A stretch of 64,000 nt of DNA from Actinospineispora eucalypti. Lineage in GTDB: Bacteria; Actinomycetota; Actinomycetes; Mycobacteriales; Pseudonocardiaceae. The notes under the pieces were generated by a model. That model made no database searches, was not told where the DNA came from, and saw only the letters and a program-made list of their open reading frames with translations. Of this stretch, positions 37,430-47,056 are shown piece after piece. Within the stretch, counting starts at the first letter, position 1, and each line of letters starts with the position of its first letter. Location: the NCBI GenBank assembly GCA_014208095.1, contig JACHMT010000001.1, positions 3,241,863-3,305,862 of the forward strand, given 5' to 3'. The position numbers were made by a program, and so were the translations under genes.

Positions 37430-38733
37430 TGGACCCGAGCACCACGCGGCGGCGCCAGTTATTGACTGGCGCGACGTTCCTGCTTGTCGTGCTGGCGCTG
37501 CTGGTCGGCGTGTTCTACAAGCAGGCGCTCCTGGCCATGGTCCGCCCCGGCGAGACCATCCAGGCCGAGTTCGCCCGCGCGTACAAGTTGGACCCGGCGG
37601 AGAGCGCGGTCAAGATCGCCGGCAGCCCGGTCGGTGTGGTGCGCTCGGTCGAGCCGACCGAGCGGGGCACCTCGCTGGTCACGATGCGGGTGGACGAGGA
37701 TACCCGGCGCCTGCTCGGCGAGGCGCCGACCGCCATGGTCCGGCCGACCACGATCCTGGGCGGCCGCTACTACGTGGACCTGCGGCCGGGTGGCCGCCCG
37801 GGGGCTTTCCTCGCCGAACGCATCCCGGTGGAGCGGGCGAAGACCCCGGTGGAGCTGAACGAGGCGCTGGAGGGGCTGCAGCCGCGTGCCGTCGAGGGCA
37901 TGCGCGGCACTCTCGCCCAGGTTGACCAGACTCTGCGCGCCGGAGGCTCGGACGCGCTGCGCGAGTTCGTCACCGCCGCGCCGGCGCCGCTGCGCTCCCT
38001 CGGCCCGGTGGTGGCCTCGGCGCGCGGCGAGCAGCCCGAGGTCGACCTGGCCCGGCTGGTCACCGACACCGACAAAGCCGCCGGGGCGCTGCTGCGGCGC
38101 GATGGCCAGCTCGACGGCGTGCTCCGTTCCCTCGACACCGCCACCGCCGCGCTGGCCGAGCGGCGCGGCCCACTAGCCGAGGGCGTGGACCGGCTGCCGT
38201 CCGCGCTCGCCGCGATCGACCTGGCCGCCCGCCGGGTCAGCGTCACGCTGGACGACCTGCGCGACACGGCCCCCCGCCTGCACGACACCGCCGCCGAGTT
38301 CGACCCGCTGATGGCCCGGTTGGACCCGATGCTGGCCGAGCTGCGCCCGGTGACCGCCCGGCTGCCCGGCGTGCTGCGGGACGGGCGCTCACTGGTGCAC
38401 CAGCTGATCCCGGTCAGCACCCTCGGGCGCGACGTGTTCGACGACCTGCGCGGCCCGGTGCTGGACCGGATCAACGGGCCGGTCAACGACATGCTGCGTA
38501 CCGAGTGGAAGGGCACCGGCCGGTTCGCCGGCGGGGGCGACAACGGCAACAACGTCTATCAACAGATTGCCGCGATGATCTCCAACGTGGCGAACAGCAC
38601 CGTGCAGCACGACCAGAACGGCTCGGCGATCAACTTCGAGCTCGGTGAGGGACCTTCGATGGTCAACGGCATGCCGTTCGGGCTGGACAACATGACGGGT
38701 CGACTCGACGGGATCGGTGGGCCGCCACGATGA
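37429..38733 (+). CDS. mceD: MCE-family protein (position D)
   Basis: 434 residues. Start ATG at 37429, with a GTG just before it equally usable. Anchor LLTGATFLLVVLALLVGVFY, MCE domain (IQAEFARAYKLDPAESAVKI, then TTILGGRYYVDLRPGG) and a helical stalk rich in Leu/Asp/Arg. The tail NGNNVYQQIAAMISNVANS is polar and Asn-rich. Confidence 0.87.
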   Translation: MDPSTTRRRQLLTGATFLLVVLALLVGVFYKQALLAMVRPGETIQAEFARAYKLDPAESAVKIAGSPVGVVRSVEPTERGTSLVTMRVDEDTRRLLGEAPTAMVRPTTILGGRYYVDLRPGGRPGAFLAERIPVERAKTPVELNEALEGLQPRAVEGMRGTLAQVDQTLRAGGSDALREFVTAAPAPLRSLGPVVASARGEQPEVDLARLVTDTDKAAGALLRRDGQLDGVLRSLDTATAALAERRGPLAEGVDRLPSALAAIDLAARRVSVTLDDLRDTAPRLHDTAAEFDPLMARLDPMLAELRPVTARLPGVLRDGRSLVHQLIPVSTLGRDVFDDLRGPVLDRINGPVNDMLRTEWKGTGRFAGGGDNGNNVYQQIAAMISNVANSTVQHDQNGSAINFELGEGPSMVNGMPFGLDNMTGRLDGIGGPPR

Positions 38734-40001
38734 CCAACCCTTCTCGCGGGCGCCAGCACCGGTGCCGGTCGCTGGCGCTGGCCTGGACCAGGCTGCGCAC
38801 CGTGCCCGGCATGTTCCGGGACGTCGCCGCACTCGTCGTGGTCGCCGCCCTCGGCCTCGCCGCGCTCGGCGTGATCCTGGCCAACGAGGACGTGCGGTGG
38901 CCGTGGCAGCCGTCCCGGTTCAGCTTCCGGGCCGAGGTCGCCGACGCGGTCGCGGTGAACCCCTCCAAGCACCAAGAGGTGCGCATCGCGGGCGTGGTGG
39001 TCGGCGCCATCGTCGCCGCCGAGCCCACCGCGCGGGGCACCAGCGTGCTGACCCTCGAGGTGGACCGGGGCAACCCGGTGTACGACGACGCGCGGGTGGT
39101 GTTGCGCCCGGAGAACCCGCTCAACCAGATGTACGTCGCGCTGTCCCCGGGCGGCCCGCCCGGCAAGGAACTGCCCGAGGGCGGCCTGATCCCGATCGGC
39201 CAAACCAGCCGGCCCGTGCAGGCCGACGAGATCCTCTACAAGCTCGACGAGCGCAGCCGGCGCGCGCTGACCATCCTGCTGTCCCAGTCGGACATCGCGC
39301 TCGCCGACGCCCCGCGCACCGTGCCGGCCGCGCTGCGCCAGGCCACCGGCACGCTGACCGGGCTCCAACCGGTCGCCGACGCGCTCACCCAGCGGCGCGC
39401 GAAGATAGCCACCCTGGTCTCCAGCTTCTCCCGGATCGCCGGCGCGGTCGGCGGCAACGACCAGCGCCTGGCCGACCTGATGAACGCCACCCAGACCACC
39501 CTGGACGTGCTGGCCCGCGGCGACGAGCGGGTGCGCGCCGCACTGGCCGCGCTCCCCGGGGCCACCGACGCGCTGCACACCTCGCTGACCCAGGTCGCCG
39601 GGCTCACCGACGAGCTGAACCCGGCCGTGCACGAGCTGCGCGACGCCAGTGACCAACTACCCGGCGCGCTCGACCGGCTGCACGACACCGTGGACGAGGT
39701 GCACGACCTGCTGCCGGTGGCGCGCGAGGTGGTCGGGCGCGCGGCACCCACGCTGGACGACCTCACCCCGGTCATCCGGGATGTGAGCCACGGGTTGCGC
39801 GACATCGCGCCGTTCACCCACAAGCTCGATCCGGCGACCAGGACGCTGGTTCCCGGCCTGGACGGGCTCGCCGCGTTCTTCTACAACAACAGCGGGATCT
39901 TCCAACCCTCGGACGCGCACGGCGGTTGGGGCCGGGGCCAGCTGAACATCAACGTCACCAGTCCGTTCGGCAACGCGCACCGCGGAGGTTCCAACAGATG
40001 A
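38730..40001 (+). CDS. mceE: MCE-family protein (position E)
   Basis: 423 residues, overlapping mceD by four bases. Anchor DVAALVVVAALGLAALGVIL, MCE domain (FRAEVADAVAVNPSKHQEVR, then ENPLNQMYVALSPGGP) and a long helical stalk. Unlike many E-position Mce proteins I see no lipobox cysteine at the N-terminus. Confidence 0.87.
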   Translation: MTNPSRGRQHRCRSLALAWTRLRTVPGMFRDVAALVVVAALGLAALGVILANEDVRWPWQPSRFSFRAEVADAVAVNPSKHQEVRIAGVVVGAIVAAEPTARGTSVLTLEVDRGNPVYDDARVVLRPENPLNQMYVALSPGGPPGKELPEGGLIPIGQTSRPVQADEILYKLDERSRRALTILLSQSDIALADAPRTVPAALRQATGTLTGLQPVADALTQRRAKIATLVSSFSRIAGAVGGNDQRLADLMNATQTTLDVLARGDERVRAALAALPGATDALHTSLTQVAGLTDELNPAVHELRDASDQLPGALDRLHDTVDEVHDLLPVAREVVGRAAPTLDDLTPVIRDVSHGLRDIAPFTHKLDPATRTLVPGLDGLAAFFYNNSGIFQPSDAHGGWGRGQLNINVTSPFGNAHRGGSNR

Positions 40002-41305
40002 GCGCACCCGTCTCGGCGGCCTCGCCGCGCCGGCTGGCGACGGTGGCCGCGTTCGTCGGCGCCTGTGTGGTGTTCGTCGCCTACATGTGGCTGAACGCCG
40101 GCGGGTCGATCCTGGGGTTCGACAACCTGTCCGGCTACCGGTTCAGCGCGCAGGTCACCGATGTGGACAACCTCGTCGAGTTCTCCGACGTGGCCATCGC
40201 CGGCGTTCCGGTCGGCAAGATCAACCACATCGAGCGGCTCCCCGACCGGGCCCGGCTGGACATCGTGCTGAACCCGGACGCCCCCACCCCGCACGAGGGA
40301 GTGACCGTCCAGGTCAGCGAGAAGTCGCTGGCCGGACAGTCCTACCTGCGCATCGTGGACGGCACCGGCGCCGAACTGCCCGACGGCACCGTGCTGCCGC
40401 TGTCCGCGAGCCGGCCCAGCGTCCAGCTGCGCGACGTGCTCGCCGGGCTGCCCGCGCCGACCAGACAGGCGCTCGGCGCCACCCTCCGCTCCGCCGGCCT
40501 CGCCACCGACAACCGGCAGGACGACGTGCGCGCCGCCTTCGACGGCCTGGCCCGGCTGGGCGCCGGCGGCCACACCGCCCTCGACGCTCTGACCGCGCAG
40601 GGCGAGGACATCCGCGAGCTGGGCGGCGCGCTCACCGAGGTACTGACCGCCCTCGGCGGCGGCCAGCACGACCTGGAACGCGCCGTGCGGGGCGCCGGAC
40701 AGATCGTCTCGGCGACGGCGAGCCAACAGGGCCCGCTGGAGGAGTCGATGCGGCTGCTGCCCGGCTTCCTGGACCAGATCCACGAGTCGACCCCGGGGTT
40801 CACCCGCCTGTCCGGCGCGCTGGACCCGATCGCGGCCGACCTGCGCGCCGCCGCGCCCGACCTCAACGCGGCGCTGGCCGAGCTGCCCGCACTGGGCGGC
40901 GACCTGCGCGGGATGACCGACCCGCTGGACGGCACGCTGGCGCGGGCACCGGACACGCTGCGCCGAATCGGCCCGTTCGCGCACGACGTGCAGCGGCTCA
41001 TCCCACCGCTGCGCACGGTCATGAGCGACGTCAACCCGGTGCTGAACCACGCGCACCCCTACGGCCGTGAGCTGGGCGCGTTCATCGCCAACTTCGGCGC
41101 CGCCTTCGCCACCACCGACAGCTACGGCCGGCACCGATTGCGCCTGCAGCCGGTCACCAGCGAGTTCGCCGTGGCCGGCGCCGGGCCCGTGGGCCTGCGC
41201 GACGGGCTCACCAGCGTGTTCAACCCGCTGCCGAAGCCGGACCGGGGCTCCGACCTCGGACGGTACGTCGGGCCGTACCCCCGGATCGAGCGGCAGCCGA
41301 AGTGA
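39998..41305 (+). CDS. mceF: MCE-family protein (position F)
   Basis: 435 residues, ATG after GGAGG and overlapping mceE by four bases. Anchor LATVAAFVGACVVFVAYMWL, with Cys in a weak lipobox-like VGAC. MCE domain (YRFSAQVTDVDNLVEFSDVA, then KSLAGQSYLRIVDG), helical stalk and a structured tail (SYGRHRLRLQPVTSEFAVAG). Sixth and last Mce protein, completing the hexamer. Confidence 0.87.
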   Translation: MSAPVSAASPRRLATVAAFVGACVVFVAYMWLNAGGSILGFDNLSGYRFSAQVTDVDNLVEFSDVAIAGVPVGKINHIERLPDRARLDIVLNPDAPTPHEGVTVQVSEKSLAGQSYLRIVDGTGAELPDGTVLPLSASRPSVQLRDVLAGLPAPTRQALGATLRSAGLATDNRQDDVRAAFDGLARLGAGGHTALDALTAQGEDIRELGGALTEVLTALGGGQHDLERAVRGAGQIVSATASQQGPLEESMRLLPGFLDQIHESTPGFTRLSGALDPIAADLRAAAPDLNAALAELPALGGDLRGMTDPLDGTLARAPDTLRRIGPFAHDVQRLIPPLRTVMSDVNPVLNHAHPYGRELGAFIANFGAAFATTDSYGRHRLRLQPVTSEFAVAGAGPVGLRDGLTSVFNPLPKPDRGSDLGRYVGPYPRIERQPK

Positions 41306-43614
41306 CCAGGCCACCGCCGCGCCAGCTGGTGGTGTGGGTGGTGATCCTGCTGGTCGCGGCCTTCGTCGTCACCGGGCTGGCCCGGCTGCGGCTCGACACC
41401 ACCCTGTCCTCGCTACTGCCCGCCGACGACCCGGTTCTCACCGCACTCGGCGAGCGGGACCGAGCCTTCGGCGCGGACCCGATCGCCGTGCTGATCGAGT
41501 CGGCCGCGCCGCACGAACTGCTGGTCGCCCCAGCTGACCAGGCCGACGCGGGTGGCGGGCAACTACCCCGGCTGCTGTCGCTGGAGGGCAAGCTGGCGCA
41601 CCTGCCGGACGTGGCGGCGGCGTACGGACCCGCGACCGTGCTCAACCAGCTGGCCGGGTCCGCGCGGAACCTGCTCGCGCAGATCGGCGACCGCCGCGCC
41701 GGCCTGGTCGAGCAGACAAGGCAGATGGACGCGGCGGCCGGCCGGACCCCGGCACAGACCGAGGCCCACGTGGCCGAAGTCACCGCCGAATTCGACCGGC
41801 ACTACGGCAGCCTGCTCACCCTGGGCATGCGCGCCGGCCTGCCCACCCTGCGCAACCCCGAATTCGCCCGCGCGGTGATCTACGACGACGCCGGCAACCC
41901 CCGGCCCCAGTGGCGATTCGTGGTGCCGACCGCAAGCTCGGTGGCGATCCTGGTCCGGCCCCGCGAAGACATGGACCAGGCGGCCACCCAGCGACTGGTG
42001 GACACGGTCCGCGCGCTGGCCGAACAGGCCGGGCTCGGACAGGCCCGGCTGACCGTGACCGGCGTACCGGTGCTCACCGCGCAGGCCACCAGCCGGGTGC
42101 GCACCGAGCTGCCGTACCTCGCCGGGCTGGCCATGCTGGCGTGCTCGGCGGTGCTGCTGCTCACTCCGTGGCTGCGCGGCCCGAGGCCGCGGCGGTTGCT
42201 GCCGCTGGCGCTGACCCTGGTCGGCGGCGCGCTGGTGCTGGCCGCAATCGGCTGGACAGGCTGGCACATGTCACTGGCCGTCGCCGCCTTCGCGCCGATC
42301 GTGCTGGGTTGCGGCAGCGACTTCTCCGTGTACCTCGCGATGCGCGCGGACCGGCGCACGGTTCTGGTCACCGCGCTGGCCAGCGCCGTGGCGGCAGCCT
42401 CGCTGGTGTGCTCAGCGCTTCCGTTCACCCGCGGGCTCGGCCTCGCGTTGGGCCTCGGGCTGCTCGTGGTCACCGGGCTCGGCCTGTGGCTGACCGGGCG
42501 CCGCTCGCCGGTGCCCGCACTCGCTCCGCCGCGCACTCCGGCCGCGACACAGGCCGGTGATGACCTGGCGCGTCGGGCTCCTCGGTGGGCGCGGCTCGGG
42601 GCGCTCGCGGCGGCGGTGGCGGTCGGCGCCGCGGGCTGGGCTGGGCTGGCCCGGTTACCGGTGGAAGCCAACCCGACGCAGCTGGCCCAGGGCCTGCCGG
42701 CGATGGCGGACGTGGCGCACACCGCCGACCTGATGGGCTCGACCGGCGAGATCGGGCTGCGCATCAGCGGACCCGACGTGCTGAGCCCAACCGTGCTGGA
42801 CTGGTCGCGCCAGGCACAGAACGCACTGCTCGGCGCGGCCGCCGGCGCACTGCGCCCGGTCCTCACCCCGCCGGACCTGCTGCGATTCCTGGGGTCCGAC
42901 GCGACCCAGGGACAGATCGACTCGGCGGTGCAGCTGCTGCCTTCCTACCTGACCGAGGCGATCGTCCGGCCGGACCGGACCCAGGCCCTGATGATTTTCG
43001 GCGCGGAGCTGGGAGATCTCGATCAGCTGCGGGGACTGCTGGACCGTGCGCTCGCCGCGCTCCCGCCGGCGCCGGCGGGCGTGCACACGGAGTTCGTCGG
43101 CCTGCCGGTTGTCGCGGTCCACGGCTCACAGCTTCTCGCCGACGACCGCTACCTCACCAGCCTGCTCGGTGTGCTGGCCGCCTCAGCGGTGCTGGCCGCC
43201 GGGTTACGCCGACGCGGCGACGCGGCGCGGGCGTTGGTCGCCGCACTGCTGTCCACCGGCTGGGGACTGGCCCTGCTCACCGCCCTGGGTATCGCGGTCA
43301 ACCCGCTGACCGCCGCGCTCGGCTCGCTGGCCACCGTGACCGCCACCGAGTTCGCCGTGCTGTTCGCCGCGGCGCACCGAGACAGCCGGCCCGACCTGCG
43401 GCGCGCGGTACTCACCGCGGGACTCGTCGCCGCAGCCGGCTACCTGAGCCTGACGGTCTCACAACTGCGCCTGCTCACCGAGTTCGGCCTGCTGCTCGCG
43501 ACGGTGGTCGCACTGTCCTACCTGGCCGCGCGCCTCACCCTGTGGGTGGCCCCGGTCGCGTATGAAGCGCCCGCTCCGCCGTCCGTTCCCGAACACCCCG
43601 GCGGCGCACGGTAG
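41302..43614 (+). CDS. MMPL/RND-family membrane transporter
   Basis: 770 residues, overlapping mceF by four bases. Two repeats, each one membrane span, a large outer domain and a bundle of spans (AGLAMLACSAVLLLTPWL, LALTLVGGALVLAAIGWTGW, then ALLSTGWGLALLTALGIAVN). The conserved GCGSDFSVYLAMR segment fits the proton-relay region of RND/MMPL proteins. As the last gene of the mce operon it may help take up the substrate or export a lipid. MMPL genes are not a standard part of mce operons, so this link is notable. Confidence 0.85.
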   Translation: MTRPPPRQLVVWVVILLVAAFVVTGLARLRLDTTLSSLLPADDPVLTALGERDRAFGADPIAVLIESAAPHELLVAPADQADAGGGQLPRLLSLEGKLAHLPDVAAAYGPATVLNQLAGSARNLLAQIGDRRAGLVEQTRQMDAAAGRTPAQTEAHVAEVTAEFDRHYGSLLTLGMRAGLPTLRNPEFARAVIYDDAGNPRPQWRFVVPTASSVAILVRPREDMDQAATQRLVDTVRALAEQAGLGQARLTVTGVPVLTAQATSRVRTELPYLAGLAMLACSAVLLLTPWLRGPRPRRLLPLALTLVGGALVLAAIGWTGWHMSLAVAAFAPIVLGCGSDFSVYLAMRADRRTVLVTALASAVAAASLVCSALPFTRGLGLALGLGLLVVTGLGLWLTGRRSPVPALAPPRTPAATQAGDDLARRAPRWARLGALAAAVAVGAAGWAGLARLPVEANPTQLAQGLPAMADVAHTADLMGSTGEIGLRISGPDVLSPTVLDWSRQAQNALLGAAAGALRPVLTPPDLLRFLGSDATQGQIDSAVQLLPSYLTEAIVRPDRTQALMIFGAELGDLDQLRGLLDRALAALPPAPAGVHTEFVGLPVVAVHGSQLLADDRYLTSLLGVLAASAVLAAGLRRRGDAARALVAALLSTGWGLALLTALGIAVNPLTAALGSLATVTATEFAVLFAAAHRDSRPDLRRAVLTAGLVAAAGYLSLTVSQLRLLTEFGLLLATVVALSYLAARLTLWVAPVAYEAPAPPSVPEHPGGAR

Positions 43615-43903
43615 CCGACCCCTGCACCTGCGTACGGCAGGCCAGGCGGGCACTCGGCTCGCCCGCCTCCACCCCGAGCGCGAGCCGCGCGGACTCGGCG
43701 GCGGACCGCTCGACCAACACATCCGCGCCGTCCTCAACGACTATGTGACACACTCCGCACTCGCCATCCCCACCGCAGATCGTCGGCCAGCGCAGGCCGT
43801 GCCGGATCGCCGCCCGGAACACCGTCTCCCCCTCGCGCACATCGAAGGTGATGTCCGCGGGCAGGACCCGCACACGACCGACGATCGCCGCTCCGTCGGA
43901 CAT
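43535..43903 (-). CDS. 2Fe-2S ferredoxin (plant/adrenodoxin-fold)
   Basis: ATG at 43903 with GGAG upstream; 122 residues. Cluster ligands are Cys in TICGGDGECGVCHIVV (C-x5-C-x2-C) and Cys in ARLACRTQV. It probably feeds electrons to the Rieske oxygenase and/or the P450. Its last ~26 codons overlap the end of the transporter gene on the opposite strand. The island operator is 16 bases upstream. Confidence 0.85.
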   Translation of the reverse strand: MSDGAAIVGRVRVLPADITFDVREGETVFRAAIRHGLRWPTICGGDGECGVCHIVVEDGADVLVERSAAESARLALGVEAGEPSARLACRTQVQGSATVRRRGVRERTAERALHTRPGPPTG

Positions 43904-43919
43904 CCGTGCTCCGTTCCAA

Positions 43920-43938
43920 TAGCGACTACTGGTCTCTA
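43920..43938. promoter_or_regulatory. Island operator copy G
   Basis: AGCGAC-TACTG-GTCTCT between T and A, 16 bases upstream of the ferredoxin start. Confidence 0.75.
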
Positions 43939-44199
43939 GCATGGGTGGTTTGATCCCATCCCGAACCGATGCCGCGCGGCGCAAGGTCGACGCGCACGGC
44001 CCGGCAGCGATCGGGGTCGGCGCATTCGGCTCGGAACCGGGGCACGCGGCTGCCCGCGGGCTGGTCGGAGAGGCCGGCGGTCGGTTCAAGTGTTGATCGC
44101 CGGCGAGCAGACGCGTGAATTGGTGCTCGGCGCGGCGGGAACCGGCCACGGCAACGACCGCGAACCCGGCGGCGGACCCGCGCCCGGTAGGCGGGCGGC

Positions 44200-44931
44200 T
44201 CAGTCGGCCGCGCGGTCGATCGCCCTGATAACCAGCGCGGTCATCGCGATGATCCATACAAAAAACACACCCAGCGGAATCCAAATGGCGAAGATCCCGT
44301 TGAAGGCGAGTGGTCCGTCCTTGAAGAAGACCATCAGGCCGCCCGGCACCGACAGCAGCGCGACCCACACGCTCAGGTAGCCAGCCCAGCGGGGGAACAC
44401 CGGCGCCCCGCCCCGGTCGGCGAAGATGGCGAACCCGACCGCCAGATACCAGGCGAACAGCGGTGACCAGTCGAAGACAAAGAAGAACCAGCCGAGGTCG
44501 GAGAACGCCCTGGTCAATTCAGCGGACACCGCATCGGGACGGAACGAGGCGACGCCCCAAGAGATCACACTGGCCACGCCAATGATCGTGGCCACGCCGA
44601 ACGCCGCGACCTGCACGAAGGTCAGTGCCGTCGACGACGTCTTGATCCGGCTGGTCTGCGCGGTGATCGAGGCCCCCCACAGCAGGATCAGTCCCATGCC
44701 GGCCATCATCAGCGCCAGCCCGCCACGCACCCGGACCGGGTTCTCGGCGTAGAAGGCGCGGATCTGCTCGGCGCCGGCCGACGGCTCCGGCGGCGGCCAG
44801 AGGCCAGCAACCATCAGTCCCCCGCCGATCAGCAGAATCAGCAACGGGCCACACCAGGCGCAGGCCAACTGCTGGCCGCGCGACACCACGGGGTCTGCGG
44901 CGGGCTGTGCGATCAGCTGCGTGTGCACCAT
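44200..44931 (-). CDS. Polytopic membrane protein, island-right paralogue
   Basis: 243 residues, ATG after GGGAGG. About six spans with LGWFFFVFDWSPLFAWYLAV, FPRWAGYLSVWVALLSVPGG and LMVFFKDGPLAFNGIFAIWI, clearly paralogous to the protein at 18586-19299. Function unknown. Being under the same operator, it is part of the same regulon. Confidence 0.77.
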   Translation of the reverse strand: MVHTQLIAQPAADPVVSRGQQLACAWCGPLLILLIGGGLMVAGLWPPPEPSAGAEQIRAFYAENPVRVRGGLALMMAGMGLILLWGASITAQTSRIKTSSTALTFVQVAAFGVATIIGVASVISWGVASFRPDAVSAELTRAFSDLGWFFFVFDWSPLFAWYLAVGFAIFADRGGAPVFPRWAGYLSVWVALLSVPGGLMVFFKDGPLAFNGIFAIWIPLGVFFVWIIAMTALVIRAIDRAAD

Positions 44932-45003
44932 CTCGGGCCTCCCGGATCGAGGTCTCGTCGGTGAGCTCGGACCTGTAGTAACGCAGAAGATGCATGCTCA
45001 GTC

Positions 45004-45022
45004 AAGCGACCGCCAGTCGCTT
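45004..45022. promoter_or_regulatory. Island operator copy H (perfect arms)
   Basis: AAGCGAC-CGCCA-GTCGCTT, seven-base perfectly complementary arms, 72 bases upstream of the right-end membrane protein. It is the best match to the consensus and the last copy seen. Confidence 0.8.
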
Positions 45023-45580
45023 GTCGGCGAAACGGCTCGCGCGGCCGCCGGGCGGCTTCGGTCAGTACCAACCCGTCCGGGCAGTAGGGGGCGGCGTGGC
45101 GCAGACGGTGGTCGCTAAGTCGGGTGACGCATGTGTTGTTGCCGGCCGTGATGTTGCCGCAGTGGGCGGATCTGACCGGGAAGATCGGAGTAGCGTTGGC
45201 GCCGAAGGCCGTGGCCGTGGGTTTCGGCTGATCGTGGTGGCTTGGATCGCCGGGCGGAGTCGCGAGGATCCGGGTCTCGGTGCTGACGGCGGGGAGAGCG
45301 TGACAACGACCGCGATCCCTGAGGCTCGGCGGGGGATGAGCCAGGCTGCTTGGCCGCCGCGCCCTCGCTCAACCGCGTGTGGCGTGGGAACCGCATGCCG
45401 CCTCGGGCACGACAATGATCGCCGCCTGGAGGTTCGGGGGACGACACCCGGGCGGCGATCTTGGCCCGGACAGACGAGCCGACGCGGACACTCAAAGCTT
45501 ATACTCTTACTCTCGGTGCTCGGCTGCGGGCCGCCGCCGCGACATCGCCCGCCGGTCACAGTCCTGGGTTTGCGATGGTT
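45023..45580. other. Gap between the catabolic island and the right region
   Basis: About 560 bases with only shadow-like frames. GC remains high and no operator of the island type is seen. The first cassette leader follows at 45581. Confidence 0.4.
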
Positions 45581-45620
45581 CGCATGGTTCAGCACTTGCG
45601 AAGTTCACTACATGCGAAGA
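45581..45620 (+). repeat. Conserved 40-bp leader, copy 1
   Basis: Matches copies at 48147 and 59611 (shared core CAGCACTTGC, then TTCACTACATGCGAAGA here). It lies 50 bases before the first small-protein gene. The most diverged of the three clear copies. Confidence 0.75.
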
Positions 45621-45670
45621 GCATGAATGCTCGCTGTGCTTGGCCCGGGTGAGAATGTGGCGTGGGAGCG

Positions 45671-45890
45671 ATGAGCCGATCCAGGACTGTCCTGCGTGGA
45701 CAGGCCGAGGACACCGTGCGGTGTTGAACGCCGTGCGGCGGGTTGGTCACGATGAACGCGCCAAGTTTCATGCGGCCCAGTTAGCGGAGCTGTTCGAGTT
45801 GGCTCCCCGTCACGGTATCGACACCGCGGCGTGGGTCGACCCGGCGGTGCGAGCGTTCGCCGCTCTCAGCCGCCGACTCGAGCCGCTGGC
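45671..45890 (+). pseudogene. Small cassette protein, copy 1, frameshifted
   Basis: The start MSRSRTVLRGQAED matches the intact copy at 48252 (MSEFRTVLRGQVEH). The rest (RAVLNAVRRVGHDERAKFHA, then AQLAELFELAPRHGIDTAAW and VDPAVRAFA) is in the next frame. One missing base after GAGGAC would restore it. Either a decayed copy or a sequence error. An internal GTG could give a shorter product. Confidence 0.65.
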
Positions 45891-46052
45891 GACGATGTCG
45901 AGGTCTTGTAGGGCCACATCAAGTCAAACACGCCGACCGCCGCGTAGCGCCATGGTGCACAACAGCCGCGAGGTGACCGACATGTGCGGGCACGACGGCG
46001 TCGGTGGTTATCGACCAGCGCGGGATTCCAGACACTAACGGCGGGGATCGAG

Positions 46053-46301
46053 ATGAGCGGGAACAGCGACGTAGACCCGGCCCTTGGGGGCAGCTTGGAT
46101 GAGCTGCGGAACCTTTTGTACCTGGTGCGCCGTGAGCACAACCGTATCGAACAGGTGCTGAGCGGGCTGCGGACGGCGCGCACCGGCGAGCTCGGGGACA
46201 GCTTGCGCCGCGCAAACCAGCACGCGCGGCAACTCGCGCATGCCACCGAAGACCTGGTCGCCGCCATTGGCCGAGCGGCTGAGATGGACATCCCTCGATG
46301 A
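46053..46301 (+). CDS. Small helical hypothetical protein
   Basis: 82 residues, ATG after GCGGGGATCG. Predicted nearly all helix: SLDELRNLLYLVRREHNRIE, then QVLSGLRTARTGELGDSLRR and LAHATEDLVAAIGRA, with heptad-like Leu spacing that suggests a coiled coil. I do not recognise a family. It follows the first small-protein cassette on the same strand. Confidence 0.55.
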   Translation: MSGNSDVDPALGGSLDELRNLLYLVRREHNRIEQVLSGLRTARTGELGDSLRRANQHARQLAHATEDLVAAIGRAAEMDIPR

Positions 46302-47022
46302 AGCTCGACGGAGATACTCACAGCGGTGTCCGATCACCTCGAGGTCGCGGTCCGGATACCGGCGTGCGAGCGGCGAGAGCATGAGCGGTGACCGCGTGTC
46401 CACGCGGGCTCGGGGTGCGAGCTAGGGCCGGCCAGACCTGGCCTCGGCACTACAACGCCCGGTCCGTTGTGCGCCCCGGGCGTGCGGCTAGTGGCGAACA
46501 CCCCGATGCCACGAGCGAGTAGCCCCCCAGTCCGAGCCTGGCGCGGTGTGTCTCGGACTTGAACGTCCCGAATCCTGACATGGTGGCGGATCACTGAATG
46601 GACCGCTGTGGCTCCGCGTGTGCTCGCTACCGCCGTCATGATCGGGCTGCTGATGAGGCATCCCGGCGTGTCCACGCTGCCGTTCCTCTGCAAGGTGTTC
46701 CGCGGCTACCGGCTCGGCCGACCTAAACGCGGCCACGCTCGCGGGCAACAGCCGCCACAGCGGCGTCTGGGCCGCCGAGCTCCGCACCGCCGCCCGCGCC
46801 GGCACTGACGCCATCCACGCGCCCGCCGGGGTTTGTTGCCCGCGCGTGGACCAGGGTCATCGGGGCCGGCTTGCTGGGTGGCACGCCGTGCGCCCCGCAC
46901 CCACGATCGGACGGCGGAACGACCACATTGATAGCCAGCGCGCGGCTCAGGACTCTCGTTAGGCCGCCACGTATTCGCCGAGTATCGACGACGAGCGTAT
47001 GCGATACTCAGAGCACTAGTAG
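46302..47022. other. Gap without a convincing gene
   Basis: About 720 bases with no supported gene; short frames near 46608-46900 are not recognisable. The AT-richer end (46980-47045) is likely the promoter of the gene at 47057. Confidence 0.4.
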
Positions 47023-47042
47023 TTGCATATTTTCTTAACTGC
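47023..47042 (+). repeat. Possible diverged leader element, copy 4
   Basis: TTGCATATTTTCTTAACTGC matches the inner part of the leader copy at 59611 at 14 of 20 positions by eye. It lies 14 bases before the first Rossmann-like gene. It could be chance in an AT-rich promoter. Confidence 0.35.
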
Positions 47043-47056
47043 CAGAATAGGCAAGA

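Noticed and set aside
43904..44368. Extended N-terminus of the ferredoxin frame
   Set aside because: The island operator and a good ribosome-binding site lie inside it, and the protein upstream of MSDGAAIV is not ferredoxin-like.
45062..45595. 177-residue minus-strand frame at 45062-45595
   Set aside because: Low-complexity Arg/Pro/Ser content with no recognisable domain.
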